A stretch of DNA of 64,000 nucleotides from Luidia sarsii. Lineage: Eukaryota; Echinodermata; Asteroidea; Paxillosida; Luidiidae. Below the pieces are notes generated by a model. That model saw nothing but the letters and a program-made list of their open reading frames with translations. It had not been told where the DNA came from and did no database searches. The DNA is taken from positions 18,735,493-18,799,492 of the forward strand of contig OX465102.1 of NCBI GenBank assembly GCA_949987565.1, in the 5' to 3' direction. A program made the translations under genes and the position numbers. The stretch's first letter is position 1. Every line of letters starts with the position of its first letter. Positions 48,071 through 60,300 of this stretch are shown in pieces.

Positions 48071-49204
48071 ATAAATGATAATGACCTCATGATCATGATT
48101 TTAATGTGTGTGCATATAAATTATACAGCACCACAGAGTAGGGAAACTTAGGTAGACTATGACCCTTATACGAAATGAAGCCTCGGGCTATGGCTTACGC
48201 TTTCTCTTTCCCGTTTTAATGACAGACATCTGGGAACAAGCGGTAGTCCCCCTTTTTTCTGGATGAATACCGGGCACAGGCCAACAAACTACCAATTCGG
48301 CCATAAACCACAACCTGCATGTTTAGGTTTTGTCAGATGGAGACGACGCCTGATCCCAAACATGATCCATGCTTTCGTCAAGGGCATAGGAAGTGCCTCA
48401 CTTCATCGGTATACCTATAATTAAGTGGACGCTAAACTCGTTTAAATGCGAAGAAGTATAACGTCCAGTCGCTAAACAGACCAATTGATCAATGCGACTC
48501 AAGCATGCGGAGTGTTTATAATTCTTAGAAAACACACATGTGGCCCTTAAGGGGCGGGCAAGTGTATAATGTTCGGGGCGCAAAGGAGTTGCGGCGGACT
48601 ACAGGCCGCGGGGTCCCTTTCTCTCCAGCTTCAGACGCGGTACTCGTTGACGTGCATCCATCCCGGGGTGAGAACGTGGAGTGGAGTAACATACATCAAT
48701 GTGGAGTCGAACGTTGCCCCCGGTTCTCATATACCGTGCACGTGTTTCCTGGTCCGCACGAGAACGCAGTGCACATACCGAGGGCTATGGGGTATAGGGT
48801 TTTTCAAGGTGCGTGACAATATTGTAGGCCGGGCATGTATACCGGAGACAGGAGAACCTCGGGTATAGTGTCTAGATACCGGCCGATGGCTTGAGAAATC
48901 CTCGTCGAGTCCTCCATGGGGATCACAGGGCTAAAGCTATAGAGGAACTTGAGCGACCCGCTACTTCATATTATTTTCGTGGCGTGCACGTGCTTCAGCA
49001 TTCGGCTGTACCGCTACAATGTATTTGTTTTGGCATCAAAGGCCGGTTAATTATGCGCGGGCATGAGGATGGGATTGAGTTGCAATGCTCGCATATGGCC
49101 CCCAAGCCGAGGGTGTACGTATGGCGAGTTGTAGGGAGTTGCGTCTGACAGATACGATACTTTTATGCAATCGACTGGGATAAAACAATGTTTAATGACA
49201 GAAA

Positions 49205-49690
49205 ACAGAATTGTTTTCATCCTCCTCATCCTCATTCTCCTCATCTTCCTCATCATTCTCCGCTTCCTCCTCATCCTCCTCACAATCCCTACCACAATCA
49301 TCAACATAATCACCATCATCAACGCGATCGTCACCACGGTCACCACCGTCACCCTGTCACCACCGCAAAACAGGATTCGTCATCGTCATTGTCATCATCC
49401 TTGTCATCGTCACCATCCTTACCACCCTCACACCATCATAATATGACGATCACGATAATGATATTATCATTATCGTGATCGTCATTGTCACCATGCACCG
49501 GCAATACCGTCACCGTGTCACCCCCGAAAACTGTTCATCATCATCATCATCATTATCATCATCGCCACAATCGCCGTCGCCGTCATCACTACCATCATCG
49601 CCATCATCGTCATTATCACCGTCATCGAAATCGTCTTGTGCAACACCGTCACCCCTGTCACCACCATCACCATTATCGCAGCGGCATATG
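49205..49690 (+). repeat. CAT/CAC/CTC-rich imperfect triplet array
   Basis: Nearly 500 bases of pyrimidine-plus-A triplets (CCTCATCCT, CACCATCAT, CATCGTCA). It contains the 43-nt palindrome listed next. Frames through it encode His- or Ser-rich and Ile/Leu-rich repeats only. Confidence 0.85.
49443..49485. repeat. Perfect 43-nt palindrome
   Basis: The arms 49443-49463 and 49465-49485 are exact complements (ATGACGATCACGATAATGAT plus A) around a single T at 49464. It sits in the CAT-rich array, where both flanks keep the same pyrimidine-rich strand bias. Confidence 0.9.
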
Positions 49691-49879
49691 GCAAGAGCCA
49701 AGGTTGGTCCCTTGCACTGTGGCCACCCTCACACACTGCCTGTGTAAATCGACCCGCCTGCCCGGTCGTCATTTTGCAGCCATCCAATGGCCTTCATCTC
49801 TCCAGTTCTATATGTAATTGATATTTGAACCAATGTTAAGACACGCGTGTGACTAGTTGTCTTAACATAACATTTCTTA

Positions 49880-49990
49880 AAGGCAGAAGCAGTCCTTCAA
49901 GAAGCCCCTGCTATTATCGAAACGTCGGGACATCTGTGTTTTTAGATTTGGATTATTTTTAGGTCACTGAGGTCGTTTCAAGAATGGTTC
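49880..49990 (+). repeat. PLE tail relic
   Basis: CCTGCTATTATCGAAACGTC, then GGGACATC and TTTTTAGGTCACTGAGG match the tail and its outer end. A second outer-end fragment (TTTAGTCAGTTAGGAGTTTG, then CAACATTTTTGCATAT) lies at 50187-50222. Confidence 0.6.
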
Positions 49991-50280
49991 GCTCTACTCG
50001 ACGTGGTAAGCAAACAATGTATGCTCAGTGCTTTGCCAGGCTGCCTGCTGAACAATTCCAGGCAGCTCGGGCGGTATGCACTGATCACACACGCTTTAAT
50101 TGCACTTCGAGTAGGGTGAACCCTTCTTGAAGTACGTTCTCCTCTACGCAGTATTATGATATCTGTGGGGTCCGTTGTGGTATTTTTAGTCAGTTAGGAG
50201 TTTGCAACATTTTTGCATATTACATTTAAAGTACAGGCAGCAGGCAATCGGGCAAAGCGCCGAGCACTCAGTGCTTATTA

Positions 50281-50544
50281 CGTCGAGTCGGGCAAGCCCT
50301 AATTGAATTACACTCTACTCGACGCAAACGTTATAATATTCATGATACAACGCAGCGCTCGCCGCTATAAAAATTCGAATCCGCAACATGAAGTCGTTCA
50401 ACTCCGTGGTCCAGTGGCTATTAAAGATGTGTGCACTAGAAAGTAGGAGTCGCGGGTTCGAATCCCGCCCGAACTCCCTGTGTTTCCTGACATCGGGGAA
50501 ACAGTGCATATCACGTCGAGTAGAGCAAACCCTAATTGAATTAC
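50281..50544 (+). repeat. Tandem-like CGTCGAGT repeats around a tRNA-derived SINE
   Basis: A 31-base unit starting CGTCGAGT and ending CCTAATTGAATTAC occurs at 50281-50311 and 50514-50544 with four or fewer differences. Related CGAGTAGGG and CTACTCGACG motifs occur at 49997, 50107 and 50325. The tRNA-like head lies between the two main copies, suggesting duplicated SINE bodies. Confidence 0.6.
50400..50476 (+). repeat. tRNA-Ser-like SINE head
   Basis: The A box TGGTCCAGTGGC (50407-50418) and B box GGTTCGAATCCC (50455-50466) are good. The loop CTAGAAA would give a Ser-type AGA anticodon, but the anticodon stem does not pair well and there is no variable arm. The T arm (CGCGGGTTCGAATCCCGC) pairs perfectly. 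It is more likely SINE than functional tRNA. Confidence 0.6.
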
Positions 50545-50720
50545 TTCAACTTTGAATTGAAGTTGCCTGATAAACTGAACAAACAATGTTTAAATGGCAG
50601 GACTAACCTCAATGCTACCCATACAGGACCCACTTCGTCTAATCGCTTCGTCAACGTTGAAAATTAATTCAGAGACATCTTTGCCGGTTGTTGGTTGTTG
50701 TTTGATTTTTGTTTCATAAG

Positions 50721-50768
50721 ACGTAATTGGGCAAAGCCCGTGATACCAAGGAATTAGCCCAATTACGT
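50721..50768. repeat. Hairpin with 12-bp arms
   Basis: ACGTAATTGGGC (50721-50732) pairs exactly with GCCCAATTACGT (50757-50768), and an inner GGGC/GCCC is nested in it. It adjoins the CGTCGAGT repeat region and may be another copy's end. Confidence 0.65.
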
Positions 50769-51934
50769 GGAACTGGGAGCTTTTAAGCGATCCTGTCTCC
50801 GCTTGGGACGAGGACAGATGTTATCGGGAGAAGGGGTACTTATTATCTGATGCCTGATTTTGCTCCATTTCCTCGAGCGGAGATCAGCCCTCCCCCCCCC
50901 CTCTCCCGCTATTCCGGGGAGAAAACATGGCGTGCAACAGTACACGTGCCGCCCCTGTACTTCTATGATCCTTCGCTCACGGTTCGGGAGGCCTTTTGGA
51001 TGGGTTTCCAAAGGGGAAATCACTATCGAATGGTGTGCTTACAATCGAAAAGTCGAAGAAAACTGAAATTGAAAAAAAAGCGTATGTCGATGTAAATTAA
51101 GAAAAAAAAATAATGTATCGTGTGTAAACCACTGTGACAAAATCGCAAACAATTCAAAGCAGTTTTTATCAATCAAGCTTATCATTATCAATCAGAATAA
51201 TCAAGTTCAGTGAGCTGAAATCAGGGTGAACCAATCACATTACATTCATCAATGGCATGACATTGAGTTCGTATTTCAACACACGGACAGCTATCTGAAT
51301 CTGCAACCCTTTTCAAGCTCTTAATTTCCTGTTTGTGGTTTGTCGCCGAATTTGAAGGTTTATTCGCTTGATAAAAAGAACAAAGTAATCAACAAACTGG
51401 GGCCAAACGCCACTTTATATTATAGATGCCTGTGACATTGTAACGGCTGAGAGAAATATGACCGAAGCCAAAGCCTTCATTTCGTAAACGGCCTATTTCA
51501 AATAATGCAATTCCCGTACAATGCTGTATGAACTTCTACAATTCCCCCGACCTCGTGAATGTGCTTAGGCCTACTTCTAACCCATCTATCGACTGTTAAG
51601 GTTCTTAATTAACTGCGGAACCGACGCACTCGATTTCCGAAGCAAAGTACGTAATTACGGACCACGGAGTGTTTTTCTCATTTGAACTCATCATGTTTAA
51701 TATAATGCAAGTTGTGGCCCGTTCCTCTACGGGCATGTCATTGCACTCTGTTAGTCGATTATACAAAAGGTGAACTGCCAGGTTACTGGATACGGTAGAT
51801 GGAAGTCACACGTCTTCCCACACCGGCGTGGGATTTCCTCGTGCTACCGCCCAGGGTGCTCGTCCTTCCCTTACTGTCTGAAGTGAATTTGTGTTACGTG
51901 CTTTCACGCATTTTGACCGCTGCACTGTGTTTGT

Positions 51935-51986
51935 CCCCCCCTCCCCCCCCCCTCCCCCTCCCCCCCCCCCCTCCCCCCAGGTAAGT
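51935..51986 (+). promoter_or_regulatory. C-rich tract ending CAG|GTAAGT (splice-site-like)
   Basis: Over 40 bases of C with a few T lead to CAG at 51978-51980, immediately followed by GTAAGT (51981-51986). This juxtaposes a 3' and a 5' splice-site consensus, as in recursive-splicing ratchet points. No exon is identified nearby, so this may be only a low-complexity tract. Confidence 0.3.
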
Positions 51987-52531
51987 CCACACTGCAAAGT
52001 TCGACCCATTCCTCCAGGCTCTTCGGCACAATGATCAAGGGATCGGCAATGCAAGGAGCCTTTTTATTTTCCACATGGACACCATTAAAGTCAGTCTCTA
52101 CGGGAATGAAAGGTGAATTTTCTTTCAGATCTTCCTTCTGCTGGGACGGAGCTGCCACGGTCTAGCTTTTATAACGAAGGACTGGGTGGCAATCTCAGTG
52201 AGAATCATACAGTTATATACAGAAAAGGGCAAGAGCAAGAGCGGTTCGACGCACCTTTTTTCGACAAAACGACAGGACCTCTTTAACCCATCAGGTGCTG
52301 GGTGTTTTCATTAATTCAGTCAGATCGGTGATTCCTCGGCCGAGCAAAGACACGGCTCGGGATAAGTGGCAATTCGGCTAGCGAGACCCGGGTCACCGAA
52401 GACGAATCATGTCTATGGACTCTTGTGAATTCTGATGAGGGAAAGAGATCTGGAAGGTATGCAGCCGACAGGGGTATCTTCCCACGCGGATGATTGCTGA
52501 TGGAGATCAGTTCCGCTGCAGTTCCGTTGTA

Positions 52532-52830
52532 TCCGGGACTTCGATTAACATCACACAAAATGTTCGCAGTCCTAATAACACGCCAACGCCGTTTACACTG
52601 AACCACCCAGGGCTCTGGTTCTGTTTTAATCAGACCTTCGATCTGGTGACGGATCTAGACGAAGCATGCAGGTTGGCGCTTGCATCGATATCGAATAATT
52701 GACAAGAGTTGACATGAAACTGATTTTGTTATCTTCACCGACTATTACAGAGAGACACATACCGACGTGGAAACGCTGGTTCGATTGTGTCAAATACAGA
52801 AAAGGACTGGCGTTTCGATTCTCAGCAGAA
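52532..52830 (+). repeat. Dispersed repeat R2, copy 2
   Basis: Same orientation and order as copy 1 at 46779-47105, slightly shorter because of small internal deletions. It also ends with a PLE-tail complement (CTGGCGTTTCGATTCTCAGC). A PLE outer-end fragment (GTCAGTAAGAAGGTTGCAGC) lies at 52905. Confidence 0.75.
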
Positions 52831-53673
52831 GCCAGGAATGATTCCTGTCAGAATGATTCACGTCAGGCGCTCGTTATTTTTATGCTATGCATTTTGTCAG
52901 TTTTGTCAGTAAGAAGGTTGCAGCACTTTTTCAACTTGTAATACTTTCAATCGAATACATGACATTATTCCAGAGTCTATCCATAAAAAGATTATGTTCT
53001 CTCCGTCGTGCAAAGTACGTAGACTGCGGTTAAATTTTCAGAACCTTTTTTCACGTTTCGTGAGTCCTATTAGTGATATTGTTCGGGGCTAGCGGTAGAA
53101 GTCTGAGAAATAGCTCATCTACGACGGAGGCCGCTGCCCCCGGAACAATTTGCTCCATCAGTGCCTCCATTAGAACGTGTCAGAGCCCGGATTCACGTTA
53201 AGCCCTTCATGAAAGCCCTCCTAATGGTCGCAGAAATAGCCCGCAAGTTCCTGACCTGATAACCCACTCTGGGCGCCAAAGATTGAACCGTGCCCTATGT
53301 ATCGCCAGCTCACTTTTTGTGCGATGATTGAAGCGCCAAAATAGAGTTGATTAAATTTCTTGTATCGTGTGTTGTAATATTATACGCAGTTGTTTGTCGT
53401 CCATTGCTTACTGACTATGTGGACGGACATTACCTGATACAGGACAGCACATTTTGGTTCTCTAGTATAGACATATCTCAAAGACAAGATTTCATTATCT
53501 CTATGCAAGCTAAGCTTCTTTGTTTAAACGAAGATATCTTAAACCGATATTTCCAATAGCCATCTTGGATGCGATTTTGCTGTCGAGAAATCAGTTCATA
53601 AAAACGACGACATGATTGATACGCAAGGCCCTCTATACATAATACATTGGAATCAATATTAGCAATGTTTGGT

Positions 53674-54025
53674 TTAAAGCCCCAATACAACATTGGGAAA
53701 ACAGATTTCCTTTTTTTTTTACACAGTTTGTAGATGGTCATGATAAAATCCTCATGTTGCAATCTTACGGTCTGGGATGCTGTACTTCCCTAGAAATATT
53801 CACTCAAACGTCAACAAAATTAATAATTTATTACTCGCAAGTCATAAACTATTTCCTACACTACAGAATGGTGAAAAAACCGTGAGAATTTTTTACCTTT
53901 TTCTACTTTTTCAAATCATCATTTGAGCTAAGACCTTCGCATGATTGATTTTTTTATGTTTAATAGTTTAACACACAAACTATGGCAATCGTTTGACATT
54001 TACCAATGTTGTATTGGGCCTTTAA
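53674..54025 (-). mobile_element. TTAA-flanked MITE, copy 2
   Basis: The element (53678-54021, 344 bp) has ends AGCCCCAATACAACATTGGG and CCAATGTTGTATTGGGCCT with TTAA on both sides. It is inverted relative to copy 1 at 45712. Shared internal blocks include ACAGTTTGTAGATG, TCTTACGGTCTGG and TGTAGTGTAAGAAA-like sequence. Confidence 0.8.
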
Positions 54026-54229
54026 AGAAAACAGCATCACTTCATTCCAATGTTCTTTGCCATGATTTTAAACAACAGCACTGAACGACTCCTCTGCTAC
54101 GTTCTAAAAACAAAAGAGTCTCCACCTCGTGATAATGCCGACGATATGATGGCAGAAAATGTCAGACAAGAACTCAGATGATATCCAGAGCTCGAGCACA
54201 GTATCCTCCCTGACTCGTGAGGCATCCTG

Positions 54230-54500
54230 TCCGAGGCAATGGTATAGAGTCAAGCCAGGGCGGGCCTCGGGCGTGACGGCGAGGGGGGGCAGCGGGCTAG
54301 GTGTTGCGCAGCACGCTCGGGCAATTTAATCTGTTCAGGCAGCGTAAGCCAGCCGGCAACGGGCCGGCGCTATGTCAACACAGACCCGCCTGGGCACCAA
54401 GTCTGATGCGGGCCACGACGGGCGCGAGTGAGCAGCTCGAAACCTGCACTGCGATACCCGGCCCCTGTTAGCCGCGGAGCGTGCAAGAACTTCTCCAAGG
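54230..54500. other. CpG-rich segment without a recognised gene
   Basis: Composition rises to strongly GC- and CpG-rich for about 270 bases (GGGCCGGCGC, GCGGGCCACGACGGGCGCGAG), then drops to AT-rich. No frame has a recognisable domain. It could be a promoter or first exon, but nothing in the sequence decides this. Confidence 0.45.
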
Positions 54501-54759
54501 GTTCTGATTAAAAAAGGCGGATGTATGTCCGATCTCTGTGAAACCATTGAGGGTCAGTGTGCATATTAACTCTTGACCTCGGTGAGGTAGGAAGGATATA
54601 AGCTATAAACACGCTAAAGATCAACTGCAATGATTTTTTATTTATTTTTTTCATTTTAACTAATTAGGAAAGATGGTAAAATAAAACAGTTTTAATTGGA
54701 AGGGGAAGCAGCCACACCACTTGGAGGCCGTCCTTGATGACGACATGAGTTAACAACCC

Positions 54760-55415
54760 GGACCATTACTCTTGACGGGGAAGTGTTACATTGCATGTTC
54801 GTATACAAACAGTAAGTGCACGTTTTTCAATAGAACCGATTTCAAGAGTAAATATTGACAAATTCGTTGACATGTCGGCAATACTTGTTGTTGAAGATTG
54901 CAGCAATGGAATAAACATATTATGTATGTAATAAAAAATTATAATAATCTCTGACGATCCTATAATAAGCCACAATTGGACGACAAACATCATGCTGACA
55001 CAACCGAAATAATCCGACCAGTCAAAGCGTGTAGTGCATGCAGTGTCCAATTCGAAGTTGGCTTTCATGGAGACCATACGGGCTCCTAATAATTACTTAT
55101 ATACATGTATGGTATTGCAACGCGTTCCCTTCAATTGCCATTGGAAAACTATTTTCAGAATTTCAATTCTTGTTATCGACTGAGCTGAGAGTTCATCGGA
55201 TTCCGAATAAAAGGCTTGTGGAAAGACGTCTCAGCCAGCAACCTTTTCACATTTTTTTTGCTGAGAAAGAGACTGGCACCGTGCTCAAAAACGGCGCTTA
55301 ACGCACATAACGCGTTAGGGAACTAACTCCGATTATGTAAGTGTATACGGCGTTCGCGGGGAGAGAAAAAAACCTATATTCACGTCATGAGGTAAGAACA
55401 GCGCCCTCAATAACT
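54760..55415 (+). repeat. Dispersed repeat R1, copy B (uninterrupted)
   Basis: Aligns with copy A at 25132-25920 in the same orientation. At 55158-55175, where copy A has the PLE foldback, this copy reads CAGAATTTCAATTCTTGTTA with no insert. It therefore serves as the empty site. Confidence 0.8.
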
Positions 55416-55419
55416 GCGG

Positions 55420-57700
55420 GCATAACTTAAATTAATTCTAAAAAGCTTCAGATAAGCCTGAAACAAAAAATATCTTTGATCTGGGATTAAATATTGTACC
55501 AATAAACATATTTAATGCCAAATCACGATTTTCATTATTTTTAGTATCTTCGGTTTACTGGATCTTCGGTTTACAAAACCGTGTCTCATCTCACCCATCT
55601 TTTCTGACACTTTCAGTCTGGCTTTGCTGATAACATGCATCGCACATATATTTCTCGAACTCATTGCCCCCTGCATGCTTCCTTCATCTCGAGACCTTGC
55701 CCTCTTTGAAGAGGAGCATCGATTGATTAATTTCGAGTTCCCCGAGTTCTTACAAGTTCCCGTCCCCCCTTTTCTAGCCTTCAACCTTGAGTGGCTTTAA
55801 TCCTTGTAAAGATTGAAGGGACTTTACATAAAAAGAAATCCTGTCAGAAAAGACACCCTATCAAACGGGTGTTAACGTAATAACCATACCATCGTTACGT
55901 CTTCCACAAGGTAATCTCATTAGTATTGTAATGGATTAAACACAGTGTTAAATTTCATTCAAAGGATTACCCTGATGGTTGTTTTGGTAAAGTGAGTATC
56001 TAAGCATCGAAGATGAATAGAAGTGATTGTTTTTTAATGAAAGCCATCAACATGTAAAAAATACGATTAGGGAATGTGCGGTAAGTTCCCTATTAATAAC
56101 TTATGCCAAGTATGTAAGTGATCCCTTGCTATTGGGGGAATAATCAATATCGGAGATGAATCCCTTTGATAAAAGCATAATCCTAATTTGAGTTATAAAT
56201 AGCATCGCCTTCAAGAAAAAAGGCAAGGGTCACAGTGGCGAAGATTATTAAAGGCAGTGTGTTTTATCGTAACATGATCCATGTGTTATAGCTTCGGCAG
56301 ATATCTGCCATGCATACAGAACTATACATGTTTTATTCACACCTTTTTTCCCATATCATTACTTGTAGTACCAATTCCAGAAAAAAAATGAAGAAAACCA
56401 TATTCAAAGATAATAAGAACATCGAGCGGACGACGGGTCACTATAGACTTAATGCCACATGACGCCCTAGGCCAACTGCATGAATAGCATGCGCCCTCTA
56501 GCGGCAAGTTTTTAAAAGAAAAGCCTCTCCCCTCTTTCCAGGCATGAGCTCTTTGACATGAATCGGCCTATAACAATAGAACCAGATACAATTTCTCAAT
56601 ACAAATTGGAGTATTGAGAGAACTAAAAAAAAATGCCATTGTAACAGCGACGGTATACGGTACTTGTAAATTTCCGAAAGATATCCAATAGCAAGACGAT
56701 ACTGGTCGTGTATTTATTAGGGGCATATGTTTTATTTTGGCAACGGTGCAGTGGCATCGGGCCCTTTTTGTGGAGCGGGTTATCGCTTTCAAACGTTTCC
56801 CTTAAAACCTGCCACAAGGGAAAGGGGATCAAGTAAGCTTTCAGTTTCCCGTCACGTATAGAAAACTAAACGCCGTTAGACAAAGAGCTAGAACATCCTC
56901 CCTTTCAGAGCTTTGAGCTTTTTTAAGTATCTTTTTTTATGATGAACACTTCAGACGGTCGTAATACAATCCAGTGATACACCCCCGAAGATCTCCTTTT
57001 ACGCTGTATCGGATATTAATCATCAATGACCGATTTCTCATAATGGAAGGTGGATTTGTATATCCTGAGACGGTGGGGGGAAAAATACTGCCAAAAAAGG
57101 ACCAATCCTTTCTGAAAGTCACGGAACTCGGGACTATTGTTGAGAATACCTCTATTTCGGTCTCAACGATTATGGTAGGAATGGTTAAGGCTTTGCTTGC
57201 TTCACGGCTTGAAAAATCCCAGAAACTCGGACACCGGGTGGGGGGATTCACAAAGCCACTTATGACTCACCCAGGCTACGGTTCAAATATCTACCACCGA
57301 AATTTATTGCGCGCTGTTCATTTTGCGCCACCGATTTTGTGTTATTTCGCCCTGGCCCTCCCCGGGAAAAGCGACATGATTGGATGATTTGATCGCTCTC
57401 GATTTCTCAAGACGCTGTATGTACACTCCTCGCGAGAGTCGGTGGACCCGTAAGGTCTGAGATGTTGACGTTCCTGAGTAAGCCCCCCCCCCCTCCCCTA
57501 AACCCTGCCCTATGACCTGTCAAATCCCCTGGAAACTGCAGTTAGTTGCAGGAAAGGGCATAATTATGCAAGATACTGTACCCCAAAGAGGTCCCGCATT
57601 TTTCACCTCTTGGGGAAAATTTTCGAGGTTATTGTTTTTAAGTCAAACAGATAAACGAAAAGCTGACAGGGAACTTTTTTTTAAGAAAAAAAAAAATTGA
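55420..57700. other. Unassigned intergenic DNA
   Basis: No supported gene or element. The longest frame, 56974-57387 (137 codons, plus strand), has no recognisable domain. C-runs occur near 57484. Confidence 0.45.
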
Positions 57701-57720
57701 AAAATGGCAAAGAAAACATT

Positions 57721-57790
57721 GACTGAACCGCGACTTAATACGCGAGACCTGTGCCTTTGTGCAACAGCGCTCTAACCGTCTGATACGGAA
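57721..57790 (-). repeat. Decayed tRNA-derived SINE head
   Basis: On the minus strand it shares GGTCTCG and the GGTTCAGTC-like end with the SINE at 7364-7440. The A-box part (TCAGACGGTTAGAGCGC) is fair; the B box is broken. It is followed downstream on the minus strand by AT-rich DNA with long A/T runs. Confidence 0.5.
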
Positions 57791-57914
57791 AATACATTCA
57801 ATTTAGCTTGTGGAGCAGAGTGCCTCGGCCCTTACAAGAGAGTCCATCAAGTATTCATGAATAGGCTCTATATTAACTACGTACTTACTAAGATATAACA
57901 AAAACCTTAATCTA

Positions 57915-58225
57915 AAGTAATTGCTCACTGACTAAATGACCGAAATGCAAATCAATAAATTAAGAAGGTCTGACGTTCATTGGATTCTCTACTTTTTCTC
58001 AACAAATGTAAAGGGTTTTTTTGCAACCGCCGAGCAAAAAGCGATGAATTTCAAATTAGGCGACGGTCGAAAAAATGGCCTACTAAAAAACCCGTCTTGT
58101 ATTTATCTTGATTGATGATTGATGATTGTAGATTGTAGAGGGCCCGACGTTTTGCTCCTATAAAATGAGCTTTTAAGAAAGGTCCTGCCATGGTCCTGCT
58201 AGGATCGAAACCTCGAAACATCTGA
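57915..58225. repeat. Two PLE tail relics
   Basis: TTGCTCACTGACTAAATGAC and GGTCTGACGTTCATTGG (57920-57985) are the complement orientation. At 58137-58215 GGGCCCGACGTTTTGCTCC is followed by plus-oriented GGTCCTGCTAGGATCGAAAC. A GATTGATGATTGATGATT microrepeat lies just before the second. Confidence 0.6.
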
Positions 58226-58229
58226 ACCT

Positions 58230-60010
58230 GATTGCGGGCATTAATTTGTCACCGATGATGAGTTCGCGAGTGGAAGGCCAAATCTAACACGAGGGGCCAA
58301 GTTCATAGACCGGCTAAAGGTAAATTTACACAGGTGCGCGGTAACGAAAAGTGGCCATGCAGCACGGTATGTTACGTTTACACAGGAGCGGAGAATCGCT
58401 CGGTATTTGATATGCAAAAGACAATTCGAATCAATTTCTTCAAAAAGGGTTCGGTTTCTCTTTCAATCGAAGGAGACATCGAAGACTTTAAGTGGTCGGG
58501 ACGTGGAGTCGCAGTGCAGTATCTAAAAAGTCACTCAGCTTAAACCAAATGGTTTACCACGCAACAGATGTAATCGCCCCATAGAAAACTGCGCGTCCTA
58601 CGCTCGCGTGTGTAACTAGGCCTATGAGTGTTGAAATACTTGCTTCAGCAAAACACCGTTGCCGAATGTAATCTGGCTGTCAGCTGAAGCTTCCTGTTCG
58701 ATGTTATGCAGAGCAAACAGCACCCTAATACAAATTCAATGGATTAAAAGTCATTCGGAAATAGGTAATCCTGATGAACGGAGGCAGGATTTTCCTGCTG
58801 ACCGGACTTCGGCTCTATGACATTAGCCACAGGTCATTGCTGGCAATTCACACTCCCTCACTGTGCTATTGGTAAATTATAATCTCACGGATTCAATTTA
58901 TTGTGTTCGTATCAAATTGGCATTGGAGGACACGTCGACCCACGTCGTATTTACGTGGATACATTTTTCGGATTGTTTACTCCCTATATTCCGTCGCTGT
59001 CCCTGAGATGTTTGTCATGTCATCGGCTACTCATAGGCCTACATCTAATCTCTTCCATTGCTCGCACAAGCATAGGCCGCAATCATAGTGCGTAGTGGAG
59101 AGCATGCGAAGACGAATCATAAAGAGGTCGTTAAACTGTATTTAACTGTATATTGAACCAAGACTTAACCTCATCTGCACTGGAGGCCCTCCCCCCGATT
59201 TTTTTAATACTGCATCGTGACCGCAAAAAAAATCGCTTCTCGCTTCATGACCTTCTCCCCTGTTGTCTTGCGCACAATTTAAAACCTAATTTATCCATAT
59301 CGGACATACCTACTGTTACATGTCAAATAGTATGAGCAGGTCATAACAATTGCATACATTTTGGTACAATTTAAAACTGCCAGACAGTGGCTTGCATTTC
59401 TTTACGAATCATGCGACAGGAATTGATGGTGCACTAATTTTATGCTCCTGTATAACGCATTAAAGAAACTAATTAAAGTTCGAAAAAAAAATAGTAAAAC
59501 AATAAAAAACATGGAGACATAAAAAATGTTTGCTTATCTTATCACAGTCTTCATGTTTTTATATTTGTTTACGTTGAAATTGTGAAAATATCCCCAAGAT
59601 GAATAACATAATTTTGTGAATAGTAAATTAGCTAATTAACAACTTTGCATATTTGATTAAAATTAATTATGCGATCAGATTCAGCACATGAGAATATATC
59701 TGCTTGTGATTTTTGCGAGTTCGTCGGACCTTCCATATATTAGATCAATGATAGGGGGGGGGGAGGCTCCGAGGCACCTCCCCCAGAATTTTCATGGAGC
59801 GAAATAGTCCAGTACACACAGGGTTAACAGAGTTTTATTTGGGGTTTAAACAGCAATGTATCACTACACCAGAGGTATCAAATTGTAGTACCATGGCACT
59901 TTTTTCTGCTCGAGTCAATACCATTCTAATCAATATACACTCGACCGGAAGGGTCATTTTGAAGTCCCCTCGGGGGTTAGACGGCTCTGTGTCTTCCGTT
60001 TATGACAACT
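58230..60010. other. Unassigned intergenic DNA
   Basis: AT-rich with no supported gene. A G-run lies at 59752-59762. Short frames at 58334-58543 and 58901-59095 have no recognisable domain. Confidence 0.5.
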
Positions 60011-60019
60011 GTGGAGGGT

Positions 60020-60300
60020 AATAACACAGGGCGGGATCGTGCCGCGAGCCTTACCCGTGTCGCCCGGCCGGCTTCCCACGCCGGGTGAACCGTGACTTGC
60101 GTGGCACTCTAAAAAGCCCGCACCGCGTTAACAGCCCGGGCGACGGGGTAGCCGGGGCATCTTGTGAGAGTTCGTCCGTTGGAAGTCGGGAGGCTGTAAC
60201 CGAACGCTTCCACTGACTGTACCACGACTCCCCCTTTCAAACGCACACAGTGTTGTAGCGGTATCAACGGGAAGATGCACTTCCCACAGTTCACTCTTGA
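60020..60300. other. GC-rich segment without a recognised gene
   Basis: About 280 GC- and CpG-rich bases (GCCCGGCCGGCTTCCCACGC, CCGGGCGACGGGGTAGCCGG). I could not match it to rRNA or any protein. It may be a CpG island or a repeat. Confidence 0.4.

Noticed and set aside
48538..49148. Overlapping frames in a GC-richer segment
   Set aside because: Three short overlapping frames, none with a recognisable domain or a clear advantage over the others.
49188..49478. His/Pro-rich 96-codon frame (metal-binding-like)
   Set aside because: Product of the CAT/CAC array.
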